Shown here: one piece after another, positions 36,345 through 45,917 of the stretch
Layout of the letters: every line of letters begins with the position of its first letter
Numbering within the stretch: position 1 is the first letter of the stretch
Source of the DNA: Alkalinema sp. FACHB-956
Lineage (GTDB): Bacteria; Cyanobacteriota; Cyanobacteriia; Leptolyngbyales; Leptolyngbyaceae
DNA: 64,000 nucleotides
Direction of reading: 5' to 3'
Assembly (NCBI RefSeq): GCF_014697025.1
Contig: NZ_JACJRC010000014.1
Span: 1-64,000 of the forward strand
Position numbers and translations under genes: made by a program
The notes under the pieces: generated by a model
What the model was told of the DNA's origin: nothing
Seen by the model: only the letters and a program-made list of their open reading frames with translations
The model's database searches: none

Positions 36345-37736
36345 TCAGATGAAAAGCGGATTCCCTGCCATCGTTACGGGCTTGAGATCCTGCACATTCA
36401 CCCACAAAGATTCACCATCACGGGTAATACAGCACAGATCAAGTGATGCATCTCGCCGCATCTGTTCCAACTGTAAAATTGACCAGCCTCCCTGTTCTTG
36501 ATAGATAACAGGATCGCCCACTTGGGGAGTCCAAGCTTCTGGAGTGTTCCGCAGCCCACGATCGAGCCAACGCCACAGAATAACGACACCCTTCTGGAAT
36601 TGTGGCGTTACCCAGTCTACCAACATCGCTAACGCCAAGGTTCCAAGAATCATTCCTGGTAGAGCCTGATAGTATCGACCAACATTATCCCCAACGTAAA
36701 GATGCATAATTCTATCGACAATGAAATTATGGATTAAGTAATAGCTGTAACTATGTTTACCAAGACTTGAGAGAAAGCGATCGCAATTAAAAATCTGCAA
36801 CAAACCACGAAAAATAACCATAGAGATTAGAGACAGACCAATCGCAATGAAAAATTCATCGGTAATCCACCCCGATCGATAAAACTGCCCTACAAAACCA
36901 AGAACATACACTGGAATACCCATCAACAAGGCTTTGCCATTACTCCAGTAAACGGCACCTTTCCCCCGTTGATATTGAATGCCGACGATCATACCGACGA
37001 CAAACGTACTGAGCTTGGCCACAAAAGTCAAAAACGGTTGCCAGCCTGCATCTGCACTAACCATGGCATAGGTTGGATGTCCTTCTAGGACGTAGGTTGC
37101 GAGAACTCGATATCCCAACGTCACTGCAATACTGGCAATCAAGACATTTTTCATACCCCATCGGTGTATGAGATGCCAGAGCAGGGGAAAGACTAGCGCA
37201 AAACTCAAAATCAGCGGCACAAACCACCAAGGGCCATTGGTGGACAGCAGCAAAAGTCCACCATAGTCAAACAGCAAGGGAAACGTGAGCCCCGCAAAAA
37301 TGTGCCAAGGATTGGGAATGTAGCTGTGGGTCAAGCTGCCGATCGCCCAGAGAATGGGATAACCCAGCCAAGCCACCGTCCAAAAGGGCCAGAGAATTCT
37401 CAAAAATCGCTGTCGAATAAAGGAGCCAGGTTCGATCGGCTGGCCCTTGAGCGAAAGCACTAGGCTAAACCCACTGATCAGGACAAATACATCGACAAAC
37501 TGATAGCCAAACCAAATGGGTAGACTCCAGAGCCAGGTAAATGGGCCTGTCCCCAAAGGGGCCACCGCTGCCGTCATTCGTTGCCAGTTGTCTAGTAATC
37601 CCGTCGGCTGAGGCGTGTATGCATACCGGGTTAAGAGCAACTGTGCATGGTAGAGCAAGAGAAATACTGCAGCAAAAATACGGATCCCCTCCAGCCAAGG
37701 AAGCCTACCTTTTCTTTGCAGTCGCGATCGAGTCAT
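36345..37736 (-). CDS. Acyltransferase 3 family membrane protein
   Basis: A 463-residue integral membrane protein with about ten helices, of the family that O-acylates sugars and polysaccharides. The first helix contains the conserved R/H pair: EGIRIFAAVFLLLYHAQLL. DVFVLISGFSLVLSL and YSYYLIHNFIV are further family markers. The C-terminal 75 residues (from about AWTPQVGDPVIY) form a soluble SH3-like extension that the basic family does not need. Acceptor and substrate cannot be inferred. Confidence 0.88.
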   Translation of the reverse strand: MTRSRLQRKGRLPWLEGIRIFAAVFLLLYHAQLLLTRYAYTPQPTGLLDNWQRMTAAVAPLGTGPFTWLWSLPIWFGYQFVDVFVLISGFSLVLSLKGQPIEPGSFIRQRFLRILWPFWTVAWLGYPILWAIGSLTHSYIPNPWHIFAGLTFPLLFDYGGLLLLSTNGPWWFVPLILSFALVFPLLWHLIHRWGMKNVLIASIAVTLGYRVLATYVLEGHPTYAMVSADAGWQPFLTFVAKLSTFVVGMIVGIQYQRGKGAVYWSNGKALLMGIPVYVLGFVGQFYRSGWITDEFFIAIGLSLISMVIFRGLLQIFNCDRFLSSLGKHSYSYYLIHNFIVDRIMHLYVGDNVGRYYQALPGMILGTLALAMLVDWVTPQFQKGVVILWRWLDRGLRNTPEAWTPQVGDPVIYQEQGGWSILQLEQMRRDASLDLCCITRDGESLWVNVQDLKPVTMAGNPLFI

Positions 37737-37805
37737 GCCGTACCCTCAAATACATCATCTAAATAATTGCCAAATCAATATCAATGCTAAATAACTGCAT
37801 AAAAG

Positions 37806-37890
37806 TCAAGCAATGACAAGCCAATGACAAGCCAATGACAAGCCAATGACAAACTTTTGCCAAGCTAATGACAAGCTAACGACAAACTCA
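37806..37890. repeat. 11-bp tandem array CCAATGACAAG
   Basis: Four units of CCAATGACAAG run in series from about 37810, then degenerate to CTAATGACAAG and CTAACGACAAA. The array sits in the 630-base spacer upstream of the acyltransferase (minus) and the small gene at 38368 (plus). The rest of the spacer, 37891-38367, has only implausible open frames. Confidence 0.85.
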
Positions 37891-38367
37891 TGCAGCTGCA
37901 ACAGGGATGCCCCTCCACCAACCCTGCATCGTCCGTTTGCCATCTCCGTTTGCCATCTATATCTCTCACGCTTAAGAAATCACAACAGGACAAAAACAGC
38001 CACCCGAAGTTGTGTCAATTTGAAATCTGGTCAATCTTCAATCAAGTGAATTTACCCTTTCCATTAGACTCCTCTCTGTGGGTTGCCTCCATCCAGGAGG
38101 CCACTTCTCCAGGGAATCGCCCCCTAGGAACCTGTACCTGAACTTTGCGTCAAAGATCGCATTCAGACTTCAGGAAAAAATACCAGAAAGACTGTAGAGA
38201 CTGACAACACCAGAGATACCGACTACACAGGGTGCAAAATCAGTGATTTTACGGACTCGGCAAAGGTGTCTTCCCTGAAGATACCGAATTCCTACAGTAT
38301 TCCTTAATCGCTGAATCGGGTTCAATTTGGTCAGCATCTACAAGGTCGTATACTTCAAGCGCCCATT

Positions 38368-38664
38368 ATGTCTATTCAACTTAATTCTGAAGATCGCCAA
38401 ATCCTCATCCAACAGCGGCTAAAGCGCTTTCGTAAGCAGTTTTTCCATGCGTTGGCCACCTGCCGTTTACAATTCTCGCGCCGCCGGGAATGCCTGGTGA
38501 TTCACTGCCCCGAGCCTTGGATTGTCGATTGCTTGCTGGAAGATGTCGAGGCTTTGGCGGAAGAAGCGCGCATTATCGTCGGAGCACGGGTCATTTCACT
38601 GTATTTCGTAGGTGAAGAAGTTTATCAAGCTAGCACAGAACCCAATGTTCCTCTGGCCAGCTAA
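38368..38664 (+). CDS. Small conserved hypothetical protein
   Basis: A 98-residue protein. It has a strongly basic amphipathic N-terminus (RLKRFRKQFFHALATCRLQFSRRREC), then a compact alpha/beta part with IHCPEPWIVDCLLEDVEALAEEARIIVGARVISLYFVGEEV. Four cysteines are spread along it. It resembles small cyanobacterial proteins of unknown function. It lies 100 bases before thiD on the same strand and may be cotranscribed. Confidence 0.65.
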   Translation: MSIQLNSEDRQILIQQRLKRFRKQFFHALATCRLQFSRRRECLVIHCPEPWIVDCLLEDVEALAEEARIIVGARVISLYFVGEEVYQASTEPNVPLAS

Positions 38665-38764
38665 CCTGAAGACGTGACCCAAGCGATAGAATTAAATCAT
38701 TCCGATCAGACAATTTGTTTGTCTGTGCTTTTCCTGTCCTCTATTGCTTGAGTCTGAATTTTAT

Positions 38765-39595
38765 ATGGCCCCACCAGCTTCCCCCATCCCCCCGATCGTA
38801 CTGACGATCGCAGGCTCTGATAGTGGCGGTGGAGCGGGGATCCAAGCCGACTTAAAGACCTTTGCCTTTCATCGGGTGCACGGAACCAGTGCCCTAACCT
38901 GTGTCACTGCACAGAATACGCTGGGTGTCACGCGGGTTGAAGCATTGCCCCCCGAAGCGGTACTTGCACAGGTGGAAGCCATTATTCAAGATATGACTGT
39001 GCAGGCGGTCAAAACTGGGATGCTGCTGAACCAAGGGATTATGTTGGCAGTGGCGGAACTTGCCCAGGAACTCGCTTTTAAGAATTTAGTCGTCGATCCG
39101 GTCATGGTGTCTCGGGCTGGGGTGCAACTAATTGGGGATGATGCGATCGAAACGCTACGCGATCGCCTTCTACCGCTGGCCACAATCGCCACCCCCAATC
39201 GCTATGAAGCCCAGATTCTCACGGGCATTGCGATCCATGACCTGGCAGGTATGAAAGCCGCAGCCCAGCAGATGCATCAACTGGGGCCAAAGGCAGTTTT
39301 GATCAAAGGCGGTGGCATGACTGGGGCGCTCCGAGGGGTAGATGTCTGGTTTGATGGCACGCGGCTGGAAGTGTTGCAAACGGAGTGCGTAGATACGCCC
39401 CATACCCACGGAACCGGCTGCACGCTCTCAGCGGCGATCGTGGCCAACTTAGCCTTGGGAGACGATTTATTGACGGCGACACTTAAAGCCAAAAACTATG
39501 TGACCCAAGCGCTGGGGTATGCGCTGAATATTGGTCAAGGCCAAGGCCCTGTTGGGCATTTCTTTCCGCTACTTGTGCCGTCAACCGTGCCGTAA
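38765..39595 (+). CDS. thiD: Hydroxymethylpyrimidine/phosphomethylpyrimidine kinase ThiD
   Basis: A 276-residue ribokinase-fold enzyme that phosphorylates HMP and HMP-P in thiamine synthesis. Signatures are TIAGSDSGGGAGIQADLKTF at the N-terminus, KTGMLLNQGI, VVDPVMVSRAG, TPNRYEAQILTG, LIKGGGM and the anion-hole/catalytic block THGTGCTLSAAI. The ATG at 38765 (MAPPASP) fits family length. A TTG 21 bases earlier is unlikely. The DUF2127 protein follows after about 20 bases, so they are probably cotranscribed. Confidence 0.95.
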   Translation: MAPPASPIPPIVLTIAGSDSGGGAGIQADLKTFAFHRVHGTSALTCVTAQNTLGVTRVEALPPEAVLAQVEAIIQDMTVQAVKTGMLLNQGIMLAVAELAQELAFKNLVVDPVMVSRAGVQLIGDDAIETLRDRLLPLATIATPNRYEAQILTGIAIHDLAGMKAAAQQMHQLGPKAVLIKGGGMTGALRGVDVWFDGTRLEVLQTECVDTPHTHGTGCTLSAAIVANLALGDDLLTATLKAKNYVTQALGYALNIGQGQGPVGHFFPLLVPSTVP

Positions 39596-39616
39596 GCCGC
39601 TAGGAGAGGTACCCCC

Positions 39617-40123
39617 TTGTCCCATCAAAGGCCCCTTGGACTAATCGCGATCGTGCTTTACAAAGGGTTTGTCGCAGGTCTGATGTTCGTGACAGCGATC
39701 GCGCTCCTCTTCGCGCTGAAAAATCATGACCAGTTGGCCGAATTTTCGGAAGCCTACCTGCTGGAAAGTAAACACCGGATCCTCAGTGCACTGGTGGATC
39801 ATCTTCTTCATTTGAGTCCAAAAACACTACGACTCAGTGGCTTTGGTGCGTTGGCCTATTCCGGTGTGACGATCGTGGAAGCCGTGGGGCTGTGGTACCG
39901 CAAACTCTGGGCGGAATTATTGGTGATTATTCTAGTCGGCACCAGTGTTCCCTTTGAATTGTATGAACTAGCCCATGGATTTTCTCTCACCAAGTCTCTA
40001 GTACTGGGAGTGAATTTAGCGGTTCTGATCTATCTCATTCAGCAATTTAGAAAACAACGTCTCCAGCACCCTACGAAGTCAGTCAATCGAGATGCTGGGG
40101 ATAAAGATGCTGGGGAGGAATGA
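39617..40123 (+). CDS. DUF2127 family membrane protein
   Basis: A 168-residue membrane protein with four helices (GLIAIVLYKGFVAGLMFVTAIALLFAL and so on). The sequence RPLGLIAIVLYKG near the start and AEAVGLWY-like LWYRKLWAELLVIILV in the middle are typical of DUF2127. The TTG start at 39617 is supported by 'aggagaggt' 6-7 bases upstream. The C-terminal tail is charged and contains a duplicated DAGDKDAGEE. It follows thiD closely. Function unknown. Confidence 0.8.
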   Translation: MSHQRPLGLIAIVLYKGFVAGLMFVTAIALLFALKNHDQLAEFSEAYLLESKHRILSALVDHLLHLSPKTLRLSGFGALAYSGVTIVEAVGLWYRKLWAELLVIILVGTSVPFELYELAHGFSLTKSLVLGVNLAVLIYLIQQFRKQRLQHPTKSVNRDAGDKDAGEE

Positions 40124-40129
40124 GTGATT

Positions 40130-42400
40130 TCATTGAGAATTTCCTGAAGTTGACCTGGAACGATCGCCCGGACTCCCTTGTGCTGCAAGGTAAATCAGGC
40201 GACTTCGCCAAGGCACCGTTTGATGCAGCAGGCGTTCTTTAAACAGTTGGCGAATTTGCTCGATCGCCGTTGCGGATAATTCAGTTTGTAAATATTGCCG
40301 ATATTGGGATAGGGGACTAAACCAGCGATCGAACAGGGCAGGGCTCAGGTAGGTCTGGGTTTCAGACACAGTGACCTCTAGCTGAACTTGGAAACCCATC
40401 GCTTCTAGAAGTTGTTGCACATCCTTTTCATCCCAATTCACCTTGGGATTCTCGGTCTGTTGATAAATCTGCTCCTCAGCCTTGCGCCATTGGTTATAGA
40501 GCTTGGTGGAGAGCCACGCCCGATCGACTAGGTGATAGAGCCGCTGGGCATGGCGGGGTACCGATTCCGCTAACACCAACCGCCCCGTTGGCGCGAGTCT
40601 GGTGGTGATTTCCCCTAAAGCTTCGGCTTTATTAGCCAGATTCATCAAGTAATTGCGCCCGATGATGCGATCGAATTTTAGCGTTGGTGGGAGGGCGTTC
40701 AGACTCAGGCTCAGGGAAACCTGGGGGGATAGGACGATCGGGCGATGCACCTCTGGTAAGGCTTGAGCCTGTTCCAGCAGTGCTTGGGCTGTTTCCGCGT
40801 CCTGGGGCAGCGCATACACGCCCCCTTCGGGTACCTGTCGCACGGCTTCCCAGGTCAGTAAGCCTGTTCCTGCATTTAAATCCAAAATGACGTGGTGCCG
40901 TTGGGCTTGGGCGATCGCAAAGACCCGATCGCGAATTTGTCCCAAGGTTTCCCCCGTTTGGCTGAGGGTGCGTTGCAGCCAGCGATCGAGGGCTGGATCG
41001 GCAGGACTGGTAGACAGAACTTCGATCGACCTTGCTATGGCTCCAGCCACCTCCCCGATCGCTCCGGCTTCCACCATGGCCGCCAGTTGGGCTTCCCGCT
41101 GCCGTGCCACCGTTTCTGCGATGTGGGCTTCGTGGCCCTGGTTGGACGGTTGATAAAATACTTTGCCCTGGAGTCCCGTGGGTAAGTATTGCTGGGCCAC
41201 CCAGTGATCGCGGTAGGCGTGGGGATAGAGATAGCCCGCCCCATGGCCAAAGCCTTCTTTGTCTCGACTGGGATCCCGCAGTGGATTGGGCACGTCCGCT
41301 TCCCGTTCCCGCTCGATCGTCGCCAGGGCATCAAAAAAGCCCATAACGCTATTGGATTTAGGGCAGGTGGCTAAGTACAACGCCGCTTGGGCCAAGGGAT
41401 AACGCCCCTCCGGCAGGCCAATGCGATCGAAGGCAGCAGCACAGGCATTGACCACCACCACCGCATTGGGATCGGCCAGTCCCACATCTTCCCCCGCCAG
41501 AATCAGCATCCGCCGAAAAATAAAGCGGGGATCTTCTCCGGCGTAGACCATTCGAGCCAGCCAGTACATGGCCGCATCCGGATCGGAACCCCGCAGACTT
41601 TTGATAAAGGCGCTGATGGTATCGAAGTGGGCATCGCCTTCTTTGTCGTAGAGCACGGCCCGCCGTTGAATTGACTCCTCCGCGACGGTGAGGGAAATCT
41701 GAATCACGCCCTGATCATTTTTCGGCGTGGTGGAAACCGCGAGTTCCAAGGCATTCAGCAACGCCCGCGCATCGCCATTGGCCACATTAACCCAGTGTTC
41801 CAGCGCCGCTTCCTCCAGGTGAATCGATCGCTGGCCATAGCCCCGATCGGGATCCATTAGCGCGAGGTGCACAATTTGTCGCAGGTCATCGGGTTCCAGG
41901 GTTTTGAGTTGGAAGATGCGCGATCGGCTGACGAGGGCCTTGTTGACTTCAAAGTAGGGGTTTTCCGTGGTTGCTCCGATCAAAATCACGGTGCCATTTT
42001 CCACCCAGGGCAGCAAGGCATCCTGTTGGGACTTGTTGAAGCGGTGCACCTCATCGACAAATAAAATCGTGCGCTGTTGGTACAGTCCTCGGCGTTCCTG
42101 GGCGGTGGCGATCGCGTCGCGGATGGCCTGGACTCCGGCCAGTACAGCATTGATGGCGATGAAGTGGGCTTGGGTGGTGTTGGCAATGATTTGGGCGAGG
42201 GTGGTTTTGCCCGTTCCCGGTGGCCCGTAGAAGATTACAGAGGAGAGTTGATCGGCTTGGATGGCGCGGCGCAGTAGACGACCTTCCCCCAAGATGGCCG
42301 ATTGTCCGACGAATTCATCTAGGTTGCGGGGGCGCATCCGAGCTGCGAGGGGCGCTTCTGCTGCTACAACGGCTTGCCGATGGTGATCAAACAGATCCAT
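40130..42400 (-). CDS. rarA: Replication-associated AAA+ ATPase RarA/MgsA fused to a methyltransferase-like domain
   Basis: A 756-residue fusion. Residues 1-430 are RarA/MgsA, a clamp-loader-like ATPase acting at stalled forks. Walker A is GPPGTGKT (59-66), Walker B/DEAH-like VDEVHRF (115-121), sensor GATTENPYFEVN, then the MgsA C-terminal block with SFIKSLRGSDPDAAMYWLARM and VVVNACAAAFDRIGLPEGR. Residues 500-740 resemble an S-adenosylmethionine methyltransferase with motif I ILDLNAGTGLLTW and motif RLAPTGRLVLAE. This fusion is normal in cyanobacteria. The overlap with the neighbouring convergent DUF2127 gene is nil (7 bases apart). Confidence 0.9.
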   Translation of the reverse strand: MDLFDHHRQAVVAAEAPLAARMRPRNLDEFVGQSAILGEGRLLRRAIQADQLSSVIFYGPPGTGKTTLAQIIANTTQAHFIAINAVLAGVQAIRDAIATAQERRGLYQQRTILFVDEVHRFNKSQQDALLPWVENGTVILIGATTENPYFEVNKALVSRSRIFQLKTLEPDDLRQIVHLALMDPDRGYGQRSIHLEEAALEHWVNVANGDARALLNALELAVSTTPKNDQGVIQISLTVAEESIQRRAVLYDKEGDAHFDTISAFIKSLRGSDPDAAMYWLARMVYAGEDPRFIFRRMLILAGEDVGLADPNAVVVVNACAAAFDRIGLPEGRYPLAQAALYLATCPKSNSVMGFFDALATIEREREADVPNPLRDPSRDKEGFGHGAGYLYPHAYRDHWVAQQYLPTGLQGKVFYQPSNQGHEAHIAETVARQREAQLAAMVEAGAIGEVAGAIARSIEVLSTSPADPALDRWLQRTLSQTGETLGQIRDRVFAIAQAQRHHVILDLNAGTGLLTWEAVRQVPEGGVYALPQDAETAQALLEQAQALPEVHRPIVLSPQVSLSLSLNALPPTLKFDRIIGRNYLMNLANKAEALGEITTRLAPTGRLVLAESVPRHAQRLYHLVDRAWLSTKLYNQWRKAEEQIYQQTENPKVNWDEKDVQQLLEAMGFQVQLEVTVSETQTYLSPALFDRWFSPLSQYRQYLQTELSATAIEQIRQLFKERLLHQTVPWRSRLIYLAAQGSPGDRSRSTSGNSQ

Positions 42401-42429
42401 GGGTAGACGCTAGGGAGACGATCGCGGAG

Positions 42430-43086
42430 TTAGGGCTGTTGCCACTGGCGCAGTAACCAAGCGCTGACTTGGCCATGGTTGGTTTGACGGGATTGGCGAA
42501 ATGCGTCTTCCAACACTGCTATGTCGAGTCCTGCCAGCACTTGGGATTGGCGAATGCGGCGACTGCCTTGGTTTTCTACCGCAAAAGCTAGAACTTGCAC
42601 GTTTTCCACATCAATAATCCAGTACTCAGACACCCCGATCGCTTCGTAGAGCAACCGTTTTTCTCCCTTATCATCCGCTAGGGAGCTGTAAGCCACTTCG
42701 ATCGCGAGGGTCGGGGCTGGATAGCAATCTAAGTCAATGATGGTCGTATCCCAGGGAATCACATTGGCTGGTTCACCGATATAGAAAGACGCATCCGGTT
42801 GAGCTTCGGCGTACCCCGTTTTGCGATAGGTACAGTTGTCATGGCCATCCAGATCAATGCCTTTGATTCCGGCATAAAGCGTGACCGCATGAATAATAAT
42901 TGCGTGATCCCGTGAATGGGGGTTACCAACTGGAGACATCTCTATCCTCATACGCCCATTGTGATAGTAGCCCTTGGCCTTGGGGGCAGACTGCTCGATC
43001 GCCTGTAAGTAATCATTCCAGCCAGCTTGAATCCAACGATCGGATGCCAGAAAACTAGTCGTAGATTGCAGGGCTGAATTCACCAT
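42430..43086 (-). CDS. Uma2 family putative endonuclease
   Basis: A second Uma2/DUF820 protein, 218 residues, about 30 bases upstream of rarA on the same strand. Typical blocks are GYYHNGRMRIEMSPVGNPHSRDH, QPDASFYIG, TLAIEVAYSS and GVSEYWIIDVENVQVLAF. The acidic strand and following residues match the restriction-like core. It is unlike the copy at 31478 in detail (ordering shared, sequence distinct), so they are separate family members. Confidence 0.88.
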   Translation of the reverse strand: MVNSALQSTTSFLASDRWIQAGWNDYLQAIEQSAPKAKGYYHNGRMRIEMSPVGNPHSRDHAIIIHAVTLYAGIKGIDLDGHDNCTYRKTGYAEAQPDASFYIGEPANVIPWDTTIIDLDCYPAPTLAIEVAYSSLADDKGEKRLLYEAIGVSEYWIIDVENVQVLAFAVENQGSRRIRQSQVLAGLDIAVLEDAFRQSRQTNHGQVSAWLLRQWQQP

Positions 43087-43243
43087 AAGGTTACCGATGA
43101 GAGGTTGCCGTAGAGGATAGCGACAAGCTGAAACTAGGAAGCGATGGTTGCCTCTTGTTCTTAATTTTAAGAGAAAATCTTGGGTGGCTTAGGTGTCCGG
43201 TGGATTACCAGAACCTTGGAAAAATCAGAAATCAAGGCTGTGT

Positions 43244-43276
43244 CTCAGGTAGTTTGACATCTCAAGTAGTTTGACA
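43244..43276. repeat. 16-bp direct duplication upstream of yidD
   Basis: CTCAGGTAGTTTGACA and CTCAAGTAGTTTGACA lie one base apart (period 17), each ending in TTGACA, a -35-like hexamer, about 60-80 bases before the yidD start. They may supply the promoter. Confidence 0.6.
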
Positions 43277-43328
43277 AGGGTCTTGCCTGAACTGGGAAAA
43301 CTGATGCAAGGAACACAAGGAAACCACC

Positions 43329-43874
43329 ATGTTCGATGGAACGCCGATCGCTACCACGATCGCTACAAGAATCACTACTCTGCCCAGGAATGCAGCGGCA
43401 GGCTTGATCACGGGCTATCAGCGCTATCTTTCTCCGTATAAGGGATTTTCCTGTGCCCATCGCGTTTTACATCGGGGTGAATCTTGCTCCCAGTACATTA
43501 AGCGCACAATTTTGGAACGGGGGCTGTCCGATGCTTGGCCGATCGCGCGGGAACGGTTGCAAGATTGCCGCCAAGCTTACGAAATATTACGATCGCGCGG
43601 GAACGGTTGCCAAATCGGAGGCCACCATTCCGCTGTTGAAGGGGGAGACGAAGACCCTCGTGCCTGCGGACGATCGCGAAGAAATTGTAATGAACCCTGC
43701 CGTGTGGGCGATTGCGCCTGTGAGGGATTGAGCGGAATTGCCGATTGTGGAAGCTGTGCCGGGGATATCTCCAGTCTGGATTGTGGCAGTGCGGATTGTA
43801 GCGCGATCGATTGCAGCGGTCTCGATTGCGGTGGTGCAGATTGCAGCGGATGCGATATCGGCAGTTGTGGCTAG
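43329..43874 (+). CDS. yidD: Membrane protein insertion efficiency factor YidD with a cysteine-rich tail
   Basis: A 181-residue protein. Residues 25-90 are a YidD/DUF37 core: GYQRYLSPYKGFSCAHR, SCSQYIKRTILERG and RERLQDCRQAYEIL, with the conserved cysteines. YidD assists membrane-protein insertion together with YidC. The family is usually 70-100 residues. Here an extra tail of about 85 residues carries 14 cysteines in D-C-G/S-x repeats (ADCSAIDCSGLDCGGADC). Within the gene a 20-base direct repeat starts at 43541 and 43591 (period 50, read in two frames), so the tail may have arisen by duplication. The tail could bind metal; that is inference. Confidence 0.8.
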   Translation: MFDGTPIATTIATRITTLPRNAAAGLITGYQRYLSPYKGFSCAHRVLHRGESCSQYIKRTILERGLSDAWPIARERLQDCRQAYEILRSRGNGCQIGGHHSAVEGGDEDPRACGRSRRNCNEPCRVGDCACEGLSGIADCGSCAGDISSLDCGSADCSAIDCSGLDCGGADCSGCDIGSCG

Positions 43875-44038
43875 GTTGCAGCCCCCTTCAACGCCCCTAC
43901 AGATTTCCCTATGCAACTCTTCGGCATTCTTCATAAATATGTGTAGTTTCGTATACTAGAATCAATCCAAAAGCTATAAAACGTAACTATACCGATCGGC
44001 AACGGCTAGGGGGATTTCCCGGAACTTTTCCATCGCCT

Positions 44039-45883
44039 ATGTGGTTGAAGAAGGGAACCGAGACTTTCGGCTATCGTTGTTTGGGGTATAGTCTCGCTTC
44101 AACATCCCCCGTTTCTAGAAGAAGCAAGGTAGGGTCGATCGTGGGTCAACTGAGTTCGAAACAGCGTTCGGGTCAGCTACGACGGTATGATGCAGACGCG
44201 ATCGCGCGGATGTATCGCTTCCGCCCCTGGCGCAAGTGGTGGCGTCTGCTGAGGATTGTGCTGACCTTTGTTGGTTTGTTCCTAGGTCTCAAGCTAGATG
44301 AGGCCATGGGCAAAGGCGAAGGCAACCAACAGGAACGCGCTGAGCAACTGCGCAAAATTTTGACAGATCTTGGCCCCACCTACATCAAAGTCGGCCAAGC
44401 CCTCTCCACCCGGCCTGACCTGGTGCGGCAGGACTACTTAGATGAACTGATCAAACTGCAAGACCAGCTTCCCCCGTTCCCCAACGAAATCGCCTTGCAG
44501 ATTATTGAGGAAGAACTCGATCGCGATCCCTATAGCGTCTACAGCGAAATTTCCCCCCACCCCGTCGCCGCCGCTAGTTTGGGTCAGGTCTATCGGGCCA
44601 CGTTGTATACCGGCGAAGAAGTCGCTATCAAAGTACAACGGCCTAACCTCTATCCCCTCCTGACGTTGGATCTCTGCCTGATGCGTTGGGCTGCGCAGAA
44701 ATTTGGGCACTTCCTCCCGCTGAACCTGGGCCATGACTTGACGCTGATTATTGACGAGTTTGGCACCAAGCTGTTTGAGGAAATCGATTACCAAAACGAG
44801 GGCCGCAACGCAGAGAAATTTGCCGCGAACTTCGCAGGCGATCCCGAAGTCAAGGTGCCCAGAATTCACTGGGAATATAGTGGTAAGCGGGTGCTGACCC
44901 TGGAATGGATCCATGGATATAAACTGACTGACCTAGAAGCCGTCCAGCAAGCGGGCTTGGATAGCGACGCCATCATTCGCATTGGCGTGACTGCCGGACT
45001 ACGACAGTTGCTAGAGCACGGGCTATTCCACGCCGATCCCCACCCCGGTAACCTGTTCGCCATGGTCGCGGAACCCGGCACCGACGCTCCGGGGCGCATG
45101 GCCTACATCGACTTCGGCATGATGGATCAGCTGGAACCTTGGATGAAAGAAACCTTGGTTGATGCGGTGGTGCATCTGATTAATAAGGACTACGAAGAAC
45201 TGGCGAAGGACTTTGTCAATCTCGGCTTCCTCACCCCAGACACAGATATTCGCCCGATCGTCCCAGCCTTGGAAGCGGTCTTTGATGATGCGATCGGGGC
45301 CAGCGTCGGCGACTTTAACTTCAAGGCGATTACCGATAAGTTCTCCGACCTAATGTTTGACTATCCTTTCCGGGTGCCCGCCAAATTTGCGTTGATCATT
45401 CGATCGCTCGTCACCCAGGAAGGCTTGGCCCTGACCCTGAACCCCAACTTCAAGATTGTTGAAATTGCCTATCCCTACGTGGCACGGCGCTTACTGACGG
45501 GCGAATCTCCTGCCCTGCGGCGACGGCTGCTGGAAGTGTTATTCAAAGATGGCCGCTTCCAATGGCAACGGTTGGAAAATATGATTGCCATCGCCCGCAG
45601 CGATCGCAAGTTCGATCTGCTGCCCACGGCCCAACTGGGCATCCAGTATCTCGTTTCCGAGGAAGGAGATTTTCTGCGGCGACAAATTGTTATGGCCCTC
45701 ACGGAGGATAACCGCCTGCATACCGAGGAAGTGCAACGGCTCTGGGCCTTGGTGAAGGATGACTTGCAGCCAAATCGCATGCTGACGGAAGCCTGGAAAG
45801 CGATCGTCGATTTTTCCCTCGATCGCACGACGGAAATGTTTCCGGCGTTGGCAACTTTGACGGGGAACCGCAACGGGCGGTAA
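44039..45883 (+). CDS. ABC1/UbiB family atypical kinase
   Basis: A 614-residue AarF/ABC1K protein, a protein-kinase-like family linked to quinone synthesis and plastoglobule functions in phototrophs. Family motifs are KVGQ (117-120, the KxGQ motif), AAAS (177-180, replacing the glycine-rich loop), IKVQRP with K198, EIDYQNEGRNAEKF, HADPHPGN (331-338) and YIDFG (356-360). The ATG at 44039 precedes a 35-residue extension. A GTG at 44141 is an alternative. A small membrane protein follows 35 bases later. Plausible substrates are quinones or lipids, not a protein. Confidence 0.92.
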   Translation: MWLKKGTETFGYRCLGYSLASTSPVSRRSKVGSIVGQLSSKQRSGQLRRYDADAIARMYRFRPWRKWWRLLRIVLTFVGLFLGLKLDEAMGKGEGNQQERAEQLRKILTDLGPTYIKVGQALSTRPDLVRQDYLDELIKLQDQLPPFPNEIALQIIEEELDRDPYSVYSEISPHPVAAASLGQVYRATLYTGEEVAIKVQRPNLYPLLTLDLCLMRWAAQKFGHFLPLNLGHDLTLIIDEFGTKLFEEIDYQNEGRNAEKFAANFAGDPEVKVPRIHWEYSGKRVLTLEWIHGYKLTDLEAVQQAGLDSDAIIRIGVTAGLRQLLEHGLFHADPHPGNLFAMVAEPGTDAPGRMAYIDFGMMDQLEPWMKETLVDAVVHLINKDYEELAKDFVNLGFLTPDTDIRPIVPALEAVFDDAIGASVGDFNFKAITDKFSDLMFDYPFRVPAKFALIIRSLVTQEGLALTLNPNFKIVEIAYPYVARRLLTGESPALRRRLLEVLFKDGRFQWQRLENMIAIARSDRKFDLLPTAQLGIQYLVSEEGDFLRRQIVMALTEDNRLHTEEVQRLWALVKDDLQPNRMLTEAWKAIVDFSLDRTTEMFPALATLTGNRNGR

Positions 45884-45917
45884 TCTTTAAGAAGTTTTAA
45901 GTTGCGCGTTCTGTCCT

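Noticed and set aside
37806-37890. Possible CRISPR-like repeat
   Set aside because: Units are 11 bp and directly adjacent with no spacers; there are no cas genes in the window.
43738-43959. Alternative-frame open reading at the yidD tail
   Set aside because: The frame continuous with the YidD core has a consistent cysteine pattern; the alternative is its shadow.
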